NCBI GenBank assembly: GCA_905214675.1
Contig: CAJMMS010000070.1
Coordinates: forward strand, 1 to 8,088
Origin: an uncultured bacterium
GTDB lineage: Bacteria; Bacillota; Clostridia; Lachnospirales; Lachnospiraceae
Length of the DNA: 8,088 bases
Direction of reading: 5' to 3'
In this document: positions 1 through 5,748 of the stretch, in pieces
Numbering within the stretch: the stretch's first letter is position 1
How the letters are laid out: every line of letters starts with the position of its first letter
Notes under the pieces: model-generated
What the model saw: only the letters and a program-made list of their open reading frames with translations
Databases searched by the model: none
What the model was told of the DNA's origin: nothing
Translations under genes and position numbers: made by a program

Positions 1-138
1 AAAAGCCGTTACCTGCATACGTTCGCTTAATTCCCCGGAAGAAATCCGCTCCGTACCGGATTCCAGCAGTTCACCAAGGTAACGATAATATCTCGGCAGC
101 CTTTTAATGACAGCTCGGGAAATCTCTTTTTCTTCCAC
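1..138 (-). CDS. rex: Redox-sensing transcriptional repressor Rex (N-terminal part, cut by window edge)
   Basis: Only the first 46 codons are present and the gene runs off the left edge. The visible part holds the stretch EISRAVIKRLPRYYRYLGEL followed by ISSGELSERMQVT, which is the start of the winged-helix DNA-binding domain of Rex. Rex is known as a cytoplasmic dimer that senses the NADH/NAD+ ratio through a C-terminal Rossmann domain (outside the window) and represses fermentation and NADH-reoxidation genes. I chose the GTG at 138-136 as the start because GGAGG at 150-146 lies 7 bases upstream of it. The in-frame ATG at 144-142 sits only one base after GGAGG, which is too close. The choice changes the protein by two residues. 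The gene lies downstream of aspartate kinase on the same strand behind a modest terminator. No convincing promoter of its own and no Rex-type operator was found in the gap. Confidence 0.92.
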   Translation of the reverse strand, partial: MEEKEISRAVIKRLPRYYRYLGELLESGTERISSGELSERMQVTAF

Positions 139-145
139 TTGCATA

Positions 146-150
146 CCTCC
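146..150 (-). promoter_or_regulatory. Ribosome binding site of rex that decides its start
   Basis: GGAGG on the minus strand. It is 7 bases from the GTG at 138 and only 1 base from the ATG at 144, so it favours GTG as the initiation codon. Confidence 0.65.
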
Positions 151-184
151 CTGTCAAGTGTTGTTGTATGGCAACGTAAAAGAC

Positions 185-228
185 GGGCACACAAGATCCT
201 GCCATATCCGCTGCAGTTTTGTGTACCC
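185..228 (-). terminator. Hairpin terminator after aspartate kinase
   Basis: On the minus strand GGGTACACAA (228-219) pairs with TTGTGTGCCC (194-185). This makes a 10-bp stem with one G-U pair. The 24-base loop can form a further CTGC/GCAG stem. The stem starts 9 bases after the aspartate kinase stop codon. It is followed by GTCTTTTAC, a short and impure T-run, so termination may be incomplete and rex may be partly cotranscribed with the kinase gene. Confidence 0.6.
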
Positions 229-237
229 TCTTTTATT

Positions 238-1557
238 TTAGAGCTGTACGGTTACAAAAATGTCATAGATTGCTTTGATCGCACGCTCAAAATCCTGATT
301 ACTTACACCGATGATAATGTTCATCTCACTGGAACCCTGATCGATCATCTTAACATTGATGCTTGCATGTGCCAGCGCAGAGAAAATACGTCCCGCTGTT
401 CCGCGCTGAGATTTCATGCCGCGTCCTACAACTGCGATCAATGCCAGGTCAGATTCCAGATTCACAGAATCCGGATTCACTGCACGGTGGATGCCTGCCA
501 GTACTTTCTGTTCTGTTTCTTCAAACTCGGACTGGTGTACAAATACCGTCATCGTATCAATTCCAGATGGCATGTGTTCAATAGAAATACCGTTATCCTC
601 AAATACGGTCAGAACTTTACGGCAGAAACCAATCTCTGAGTTCATCATATCTTTTTCGATGTTGATGGCTGCAAAACCTTTCTTGCCGGCAATACCGGTA
701 ATCGTATAGCGCGGTTTTCTGCAGGTACTTTCAACGATCAGAGTACCTGGATCCTGCGGACGGTTCGTATTGCGGATGTTGATCGGGATACCTTCCTGTC
801 TTACCGGGAAGATGGCTTCTTCGTGAAGAACCGTAGCACCCATATAAGCCAGCTCACGAAGTTCTACATAAGTGATCGTATCAATGACTTTCGGATTTTT
901 AATGATACGCGGATCTGTGATCAGGAACCCGGAAACATCTGTCCAGTTCTCATACAGATCTGCATGGACTGCCTTCGCGATCAGAGAACCCGTAATATCA
1001 GAACCACCTCTTGAGAAAGTTGTCACAGCACCCTCCATGGTTGCTCCATAAAATCCAGGAATGACCGCATTTTCACATTCTGCCAGGCGTGCAGAAAGTT
1101 TTTCATTGGTTGTTTCTGCATCAAACGTACCATCTTCGTGGAATACGATCACTTCTGCTGCATCAATAAATTCATATCCGAGGTAATTTGCCATAACGAT
1201 ACCATTCAGATACTCACCTCTGGACGCTGCATAATCAGATCCTGCCAGTTTTTTAAAGTTTTCCGCAATCACTTCGAACTGTTCATCAAGTGACAGTGAC
1301 AGTCCCAGACCATTGATGATCTCCATATATCTTTCACGGATGGCTGCGATCGAAGATGTGATATCCTCACCCTTTTCCGCTTTTCCATAACATGCATAAA
1401 GCATATCTGTTACCTTAATATCTCCATCAAACCGTTTGCCCGGAGCAGACGGCACAACATATTTTCTTCCTTTATCGGAACGAATAATATCTCCTACTTT
1501 TTTAAACTGTTCTGCACTTGCAAGAGAACTTCCGCCGAATTTTACTACTTTTCTCAT
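238..1557 (-). CDS. Aspartate kinase (aspartokinase) with two ACT domains
   Basis: Cytoplasmic enzyme that phosphorylates L-aspartate with ATP to 4-aspartyl phosphate, the first committed step to lysine, diaminopimelate, threonine, methionine and isoleucine. Of 439 residues, the N-terminal amino-acid-kinase domain (about 1-285) has KFGGSS at 6-11, SRGEYLNG at 112-119, FSRGGSDITG at 181-190 and TDVSGFLITDPR at 206-217, all classical aspartokinase motifs. Two C-terminal ACT domains follow: about 288-345, and 370-435 with EMNIIIGV at 411-418. They imply allosteric inhibition by an end-product amino acid, but which one cannot be read from the sequence. Length and architecture match monofunctional clostridial aspartokinases of about 437-440 residues. 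No homoserine dehydrogenase is fused. The ATG start is preceded by AGGAGG 7 bases upstream. Its leader is too short for a lysine riboswitch or T-box. It lies upstream of rex and divergent from the ABC-F gene. Confidence 0.96.
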   Translation of the reverse strand: MRKVVKFGGSSLASAEQFKKVGDIIRSDKGRKYVVPSAPGKRFDGDIKVTDMLYACYGKAEKGEDITSSIAAIRERYMEIINGLGLSLSLDEQFEVIAENFKKLAGSDYAASRGEYLNGIVMANYLGYEFIDAAEVIVFHEDGTFDAETTNEKLSARLAECENAVIPGFYGATMEGAVTTFSRGGSDITGSLIAKAVHADLYENWTDVSGFLITDPRIIKNPKVIDTITYVELRELAYMGATVLHEEAIFPVRQEGIPINIRNTNRPQDPGTLIVESTCRKPRYTITGIAGKKGFAAINIEKDMMNSEIGFCRKVLTVFEDNGISIEHMPSGIDTMTVFVHQSEFEETEQKVLAGIHRAVNPDSVNLESDLALIAVVGRGMKSQRGTAGRIFSALAHASINVKMIDQGSSEMNIIIGVSNQDFERAIKAIYDIFVTVQL

Positions 1558-1612
1558 GCTTTTTCCTCCTAAATTCCGTATCTGTCTGTTACGCAGTTAT
1601 ACGCTGACTTTA

Positions 1613-1641
1613 ATAATACCGCAAAACCCGCAGTTCGTCCA
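1613..1641 (-). promoter_or_regulatory. Probable promoter of aspartate kinase
   Basis: On the minus strand TGGACG (1641-1636) and TATTAT (1618-1613) are separated by 17 bases, giving a leader of roughly 50 bases before the ATG at 1557. An overlapping alternative is TTGCGG with TATAAC about 23 bases further downstream, also with 17-base spacing. Read by eye against the sigma-A consensus only. Confidence 0.5.
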
Positions 1642-1657
1642 GAGCATTTTTTGAAAT

Positions 1658-1690
1658 TTGCTGGTGTAAAAAGCAGAAATATGCTATGAT
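1658..1690 (+). promoter_or_regulatory. Probable promoter of the ABC-F gene
   Basis: The stretch TATGCTATGAT (1680-1690) offers two overlapping -10 boxes: TATGCT, with TTGCTG 16 bases upstream (1658-1663), and the better TATGAT, with no well-placed -35. Either would start transcription at about 1692-1697, a few bases before the leader hairpin and about 100 bases before the gene. The -35 match is weak, so the exact boxes are uncertain. Confidence 0.4.
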
Positions 1691-1702
1691 GATACGAGTC
1701 AA

Positions 1703-1757
1703 GGTCCTTCTGGACACAAATCGGATGCTTGCATATGTATTTGTGTCTATGAGGACC
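1703..1757 (+). promoter_or_regulatory. Long imperfect hairpin in the ABC-F leader
   Basis: GGTCCT (1703-1708) pairs exactly with AGGACC (1752-1757), and GACACAAAT (1713-1721) pairs exactly with ATTTGTGTC (1739-1747). A symmetrical 4x4 internal loop (TCTG against TATG) lies between the two stems, and the apical loop is 17 bases. No T-run follows, so it is not a standard terminator. From the inferred promoter it would sit at the extreme 5' end of the mRNA. It could stabilise the mRNA, take part in translational or attenuation control, or act as a DNA inverted repeat for a regulator. The sequence does not decide between these. Confidence 0.6.
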
Positions 1758-1785
1758 GTAAAAACATGAGAAAGTATACACATTT

Positions 1786-1790
1786 GGAGG
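1786..1790 (+). promoter_or_regulatory. Ribosome binding site of the ABC-F gene that decides its start
   Basis: GGAGG lies 5 bases before the ATG at 1796. An earlier in-frame ATG at 1766 would add 10 residues. It has only a GAGGA about 10 bases upstream, partly inside the leader hairpin, and the added residues do not fit the ABC domain start, so 1796 is preferred. Confidence 0.8.
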
Positions 1791-1795
1791 AATTT

Positions 1796-3718
1796 ATGAT
1801 TTTAGCCTGTCAGAATATCAATAAGGCATTTGGCACAAACGTGATTTTGAAAGATGCCTCATTTCATATAGAAGAAAAAGAAAAAGCAGCCATTGTCGGT
1901 ATCAACGGTGCCGGAAAGTCCACACTGCTTAAAATCATCATGAAACAGCTTCCAGCGGATTCCGGGGAAGTGATTCTGGCAAAAGACCGCACGATTGGTT
2001 ATCTTGCCCAGCATGAAGCTGTCTCTTCCGGCAATTCAATCTATGAAGAAGTACTGGAAGTAAAACAGGATATTTTCGCGCTGGAGCGGCATATCCGCAC
2101 CCTGGAACTTCAGATGAAATCACAAAAGGGTGAAGAACTGGAGCAGACACTGGAACTTTATAACCGTCTGAATACCGAATTTGAGCAAAAAAACGGTTAT
2201 GCCTGCAAAAGTGAGATCGTCGGTGTATTAAAAGGACTTGGATTTACAGAAGATGAATTTTCCAAACAGGTGGATACACTCTCCGGCGGTCAGAAAACAC
2301 GCGTTGCCCTTGGCAAGCTTCTGCTTGCAAAACCGGATCTGATCCTGCTGGATGAGCCAACCAACCACCTTGATATGCAGTCCATCGCCTGGCTTGAAAA
2401 CTTCCTGATCAATTACAATGGTGCGGTGATCATCGTAGCCCATGACCGCTACTTTCTAAACCGCGTTGTAAGCAAAGTCATTGAGATCGACCATGCCAAG
2501 GCAACCACATTCCTTGGCAACTATTCTGCTTACTCTGAGAAAAAAGCCCAACTGCGTGATTCCCAGTTAAAGGCATGGATGAATCAGCAGCGTGAGATCA
2601 AACATCAGCAAGAAGTCATTGACAAACTGAAGTCTTTTAACCGTGAGAAATCCATCAAGCGTGCCGAAAGCCGTGAAAAAATGCTGGAAAAAATGGAAGT
2701 TTTAGATCGTCCGGATACAGAAGTGCAGGAACTAAAACTTTCTCTGGAGCCAAGATTCCCAAGCGGCAACGATGTGCTTCGTGTCGAGGGACTGGCGAAA
2801 TCTTTTGGCGATCACAGCCTCTTTCATGATCTGAATTTTGAGATCAAACGCGGAGAACGCGTAGCACTGATCGGCAACAACGGAACCGGAAAAACTACGA
2901 TCTTAAAGATCATAAACCAGCTCCTGTCCGCCGATGCCGGAAGTTTTACTCTTGGAAGTAAGGTCTGCATCGGTTACTACGATCAGGAACATCATGTACT
3001 CCATATGGAAAAGACGCTGTTTGAAGAGATTTCTGATGACTATCCATCTCTGACCAACACAGAAATCCGAAATGTACTGGCCGCGTTTCTCTTTACCGGT
3101 GATGATGTCTTTAAACGGATCTCAGATCTCAGTGGTGGTGAGCGTGGCAGAGTATCTCTTGCAAAACTGATGTTATCCGAAGCAAACTTTCTGATCCTCG
3201 ATGAGCCGACCAACCACCTTGATATTTTATCAAAGGAAATCCTGGAACAGGCACTGAACCGTTATACCGGAACTGTTTTCTATGTATCGCACGACCGTTA
3301 TTTTATCAACCAGACAGCAACCAGGATCCTGGAACTGACCGGAAATACGCTGGTAAATTATATCGGAAACTATGATTACTATCTGGAAAAGAAAGACGAA
3401 CTTACCAGAATTTATGTGCCGTCTGCCACAGAAGAAGAAACGGCTTCACTTCCATCTTCTGCGGAAACTGCCGGGAAACTGACCTGGCAGCAGCAGAAAG
3501 AAGAACAGGCACGCATCCGCAAACGTCAGAACGAACTGAAGAAAACAGAGGAACGGATCCATGTGCTGGAAGTTCGTGATAAAGAGATTGATGATCTGAT
3601 GATGCAGGAAGAAGTATTTACAAATGTCGCTAAATGCGTAGAGTTAAATAAAGAAAAAACTGCAATAAATGAAGAACTGGAAACGCTCTACGAACGTTGG
3701 GAGGAACTGGCAGAATAG
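1796..3718 (+). CDS. ABC-F family ATPase, YdiF-type (ribosome-associated)
   Basis: A 640-residue soluble protein with two ABC ATPase domains and no membrane segments, the hallmark of ABC-F proteins. These bind the ribosomal E site as translation factors or antibiotic-protection factors rather than transporting anything. Domain 1 has Walker A GINGAGKST (35-43), signature LSGGQ (162-166), Walker B with LDEPTNHLD (185-193) and switch His216. The basic, helical interdomain linker (about 240-320), rich in Lys, Arg and Glu, is the P-site interaction motif region. Domain 2 has GNNGTGKTT (360-368), LSGGE (445-449), LDEPTNHLD (468-476) and His499. The charged C-terminal tail (about 560-640) looks like a coiled coil, as in B. 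subtilis YdiF, which has nearly the same length. Both ATP sites look intact. Resemblance favours a housekeeping translation factor, but resistance cannot be excluded. It is transcribed alone, from a leader carrying a long hairpin to a strong terminator. Confidence 0.93.
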   Translation: MILACQNINKAFGTNVILKDASFHIEEKEKAAIVGINGAGKSTLLKIIMKQLPADSGEVILAKDRTIGYLAQHEAVSSGNSIYEEVLEVKQDIFALERHIRTLELQMKSQKGEELEQTLELYNRLNTEFEQKNGYACKSEIVGVLKGLGFTEDEFSKQVDTLSGGQKTRVALGKLLLAKPDLILLDEPTNHLDMQSIAWLENFLINYNGAVIIVAHDRYFLNRVVSKVIEIDHAKATTFLGNYSAYSEKKAQLRDSQLKAWMNQQREIKHQQEVIDKLKSFNREKSIKRAESREKMLEKMEVLDRPDTEVQELKLSLEPRFPSGNDVLRVEGLAKSFGDHSLFHDLNFEIKRGERVALIGNNGTGKTTILKIINQLLSADAGSFTLGSKVCIGYYDQEHHVLHMEKTLFEEISDDYPSLTNTEIRNVLAAFLFTGDDVFKRISDLSGGERGRVSLAKLMLSEANFLILDEPTNHLDILSKEILEQALNRYTGTVFYVSHDRYFINQTATRILELTGNTLVNYIGNYDYYLEKKDELTRIYVPSATEEETASLPSSAETAGKLTWQQQKEEQARIRKRQNELKKTEERIHVLEVRDKEIDDLMMQEEVFTNVAKCVELNKEKTAINEELETLYERWEELAE

Positions 3719-3747
3719 CTTTCCAGAGGCGAAAACTGTTATTTTAT

Positions 3748-3790
3748 AAAAGCACCGGAAATTGGAGGATATCCTTTTTCCGGTGCTTTT
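3748..3790. terminator. Bidirectional intrinsic terminator between ABC-F and icd
   Basis: AAAAGCACCGGAAA (3748-3761) pairs without mismatch with TTTCCGGTGCTTTT (3777-3790), a 14-bp stem with a 15-base loop that contains the palindrome GGATATCC. The A-run on one side and T-run on the other let it work in both directions. It ends the ABC-F transcript from the left and the isocitrate dehydrogenase operon from the right. Confidence 0.9.
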
Positions 3791-3813
3791 CTTAACGGTT
3801 ATATTTTTATGTT

Positions 3814-5022
3814 TTACAGATTTTTATCCAGTTCTTCGCGGACTGCTTTGATAAATGCTTCACTGTTTAATACGGTCGGATTTGCAATACTGGTGATCAG
3901 TGCCAGATCTTTTGTCATCTTTCCGCTTTCAATCGTTGTGAGCGTTGCTTTTTCCAGTTTGTCTGCAAATATGCCAAGCTGCGGGATGCTATCCAGTTCA
4001 CCTCGTTTACGCAGTGCTCCGGTCCATGCAAAGATCGTTGCCACAGAGTTTGTGGATGTCTCTTCGCCTTTCAGATGCTTGTAATAATGACGCTGAACGG
4101 TTCCATGTGCTGCTTCGTACTCGAAGTTGCCGTCCGGCGATACCAGTACGGAGGTCATCATTGCCAGAGAACCAAAAGCAGATGAAACCATATCGCTCAT
4201 AACGTCACCGTCATAATTTTTACATGCCCAGATAAAACCGCCTTCTGCTTTCATAACACGGGCAACGGCATCATCAATCAGGGTATAGAAATAAGTAATA
4301 CCTGCTTCTGCAAAACGTTCTTTGTACTCATTTTCGTAGGTTTCCTGGAAAATATCTTTAAATGTATGGTCGTATTTTTTGGAGATTGTATCTTTTGTTG
4401 CGAACCAGAGATCCTGCTTCGTATCCAGTGCGTAGTTGAAGCAGCTCTTTGCAAAACTGCGGATGGATTTTTCGGTATTGTGCATACCCTGCAGAACACC
4501 AGGACCATCAAATTCATGGATCAGTTCTCTTGTCTCGGTTCCGTCTTCTGCCGTAAATACCAGTTCTGCTTTTCCGGCACAAGGTACTTTGATCTCAGAA
4601 GCCTTATAAACATCTCCATAGGCATGTCTTGCCAGTGTAATCGGCTTTTTCCAGTTGCGTACGCATGGTTCAATACCCTTTACAACGATCGGTGTACGGA
4701 AAACGGTTCCGTCCATGATCGCACGGATCGTGCCGTTCGGGCTTTTCCACATTTCTTTCAGATTATATTCGGTCATGCGGGCAGCGTTTGGAGTGATCGT
4801 TGCACACTTTACTGCCACACCGTATTTTTTGTTTGCCAGGGCACTGTCGATGGTAACCTGGTCATTTGTCTCATTTCTGTGTTCCAGTCCAAGATCATAG
4901 TATTCTGTCTTCAGGTCAATGTAAGGAAGAAGCAGTTCATCCTTGATCATTTTCCAGAGAATCCTTGTCATTTCGTCTCCATCCATCTCAACCAGTGGTG
5001 TCGTCATTTTAATTTTTTCCAT
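3814..5022 (-). CDS. icd: NADP-dependent isocitrate dehydrogenase (eukaryote-type, homodimeric)
   Basis: Oxidatively decarboxylates isocitrate to 2-oxoglutarate, making NADPH, in the cytoplasm. The 402 residues align closely with human IDH1 rather than with E. coli Icd. They contain GDEMTRI (15-21), KCATITP (72-78), MWKSPNGTIR (91-100), ARHAYGD (131-137) and GGFIWACKNYDGDV (261-274). Predicted substrate contacts are Thr77, Ser94, Asn96, Arg100, Arg109, Arg132 and Tyr139, with Lys210 as the catalytic lysine. Metal ligands are Asp250, Asp273 and Asp277. Arg311-His312 in GTVQRHY match the residues that give NADP preference. No key residue is missing. The ATG has AGGAGG 5 bases upstream. It is the last gene of an apparent operon, 32 bases after the GntR gene, and is followed by a strong terminator. 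With the citrate synthase two genes upstream it points to a pathway supplying glutamate. Confidence 0.97.
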   Translation of the reverse strand: MEKIKMTTPLVEMDGDEMTRILWKMIKDELLLPYIDLKTEYYDLGLEHRNETNDQVTIDSALANKKYGVAVKCATITPNAARMTEYNLKEMWKSPNGTIRAIMDGTVFRTPIVVKGIEPCVRNWKKPITLARHAYGDVYKASEIKVPCAGKAELVFTAEDGTETRELIHEFDGPGVLQGMHNTEKSIRSFAKSCFNYALDTKQDLWFATKDTISKKYDHTFKDIFQETYENEYKERFAEAGITYFYTLIDDAVARVMKAEGGFIWACKNYDGDVMSDMVSSAFGSLAMMTSVLVSPDGNFEYEAAHGTVQRHYYKHLKGEETSTNSVATIFAWTGALRKRGELDSIPQLGIFADKLEKATLTTIESGKMTKDLALITSIANPTVLNSEAFIKAVREELDKNL

Positions 5023-5054
5023 GATGTCCTCCTTTGACTTATCCGTAATCGGTT

Positions 5055-5735
5055 TTATTCCCTGTCGGAGGAAAAGTCATTTCCAGGCTGTTCCTCCAGA
5101 AGTTTTTCGATTTTCGTGTAGTGATTGTTTTTGATTGAATTTAAAATATGCCTTGTGGCAAGACGGTCTGCTTCATCGGCATCATGGGCCTTGATTGCTT
5201 CCATAACTGCCAGATGCTCTTTTGTGGACTGTTCTGCCCTTGCTTCCTTTTGCAGAGCACTTTTTCGTACCTGCTGCACATACTGATGAAAAATCTTCAG
5301 TTCATGCTCCAGAATCTTGCTTTTACAGGCTTCATAAAGCAGACTGTGAAAACGGCTGTCCAGCTTAAAAAGCTGGTCATAATGCCCATGCTCTTCGTGA
5401 AAAGCCGTCAGCATCATGGTCTCTTCCATCTCTTCCATGGTCGATTCGTCGATCCGTTCGGCTGCCATCCTCGCGCACAGCCCTTCCAGCCTTGCACGGA
5501 TCAGATAAATATCCTGCACATCCTGCTCGGAAATCCCATTGACAAAGGCTCCACGGTTCGGTATGATCGTCACCAACCCTTCCAGTTCCAGTTGACGTAA
5601 AGCTTCCCTTACCGGTGTCCTGGAGACACCGATCTCTTTGCCGATCGCCGTCTCGCGCAGCTCATCGCCATGTTTGTAGTGCCCGTTCAAAATATCTTCG
5701 CGAAGTTTTTGAAAAACCATTTCGTAACTGCTCAA
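5055..5735 (-). CDS. GntR-family regulator, FadR subfamily (FCD ligand domain)
   Basis: A 226-residue DNA-binding regulator. The N-terminal winged helix (about 5-68) has GVSRTPVREALRQLELEGLV at 36-55, the characteristic GntR recognition region. The C-terminal all-helical FCD domain (about 72-210) keeps the likely metal ligands Asp126, His130, His174 and His196, so it probably binds a carboxylate through a divalent metal, as known for other FCD proteins such as Enterococcus CitO. I infer that it controls the operon it sits in. An exact GntR-like palindrome overlaps the operon promoter, and citrate, isocitrate or 2-oxoglutarate are reasonable effectors. The start is TTG at 5735, supported by AGGTGGAG directly upstream. 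The next in-frame ATG (5720) has no ribosome binding site. It lies 13 bases after citrate synthase, so translation is probably coupled. Confidence 0.93.
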   Translation of the reverse strand: MSSYEMVFQKLREDILNGHYKHGDELRETAIGKEIGVSRTPVREALRQLELEGLVTIIPNRGAFVNGISEQDVQDIYLIRARLEGLCARMAAERIDESTMEEMEETMMLTAFHEEHGHYDQLFKLDSRFHSLLYEACKSKILEHELKIFHQYVQQVRKSALQKEARAEQSTKEHLAVMEAIKAHDADEADRLATRHILNSIKNNHYTKIEKLLEEQPGNDFSSDRE

Positions 5736-5739
5736 AATA

Positions 5740-5747
5740 CTCCACCT
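5740..5747 (-). promoter_or_regulatory. Ribosome binding site supporting the TTG start of the GntR gene
   Basis: AGGTGGAG on the minus strand, 4 bases from the TTG at 5735 counting from its GGAG end. It begins 1 base after the citrate synthase stop codon (5751-5749). Confidence 0.65.
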
Positions 5748-5748
5748 C

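Noticed and set aside
152..157. TTGACA on the minus strand just before rex
   Set aside because: It is two bases from the rex ribosome binding site, so a promoter here would start inside the coding region.
145..184. Rex autoregulatory operator upstream of rex
   Set aside because: No TTGT(T/G)AA-N4-TT(A/C)ACAA-like palindrome is present. The short GTTG/CAAC pair there is too small to mean anything.
1771..1784. Second GntR site around GTATAC before the ABC-F gene
   Set aside because: Only the 6-base GTATAC core matches. The flanks do not continue the palindrome seen at 7188-7205.
1558..1795. Lysine riboswitch or T-box upstream of aspartate kinase
   Set aside because: The likely leader is only about 50 bases. 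No T-box motif or lysine-aptamer-like stretch was seen on the minus strand.
1766..1795. Extended start of the ABC-F gene at ATG 1766
   Set aside because: GGAGG at 1786-1790 fits ATG 1796 much better. The ten extra residues contain the ribosome binding site and do not fit the family's N-terminus.
4366..5037. Open frame of 223 codons on the plus strand, opposite icd
   Set aside because: Antisense to a highly conserved enzyme, cysteine-rich and without recognisable motifs or a ribosome binding site.
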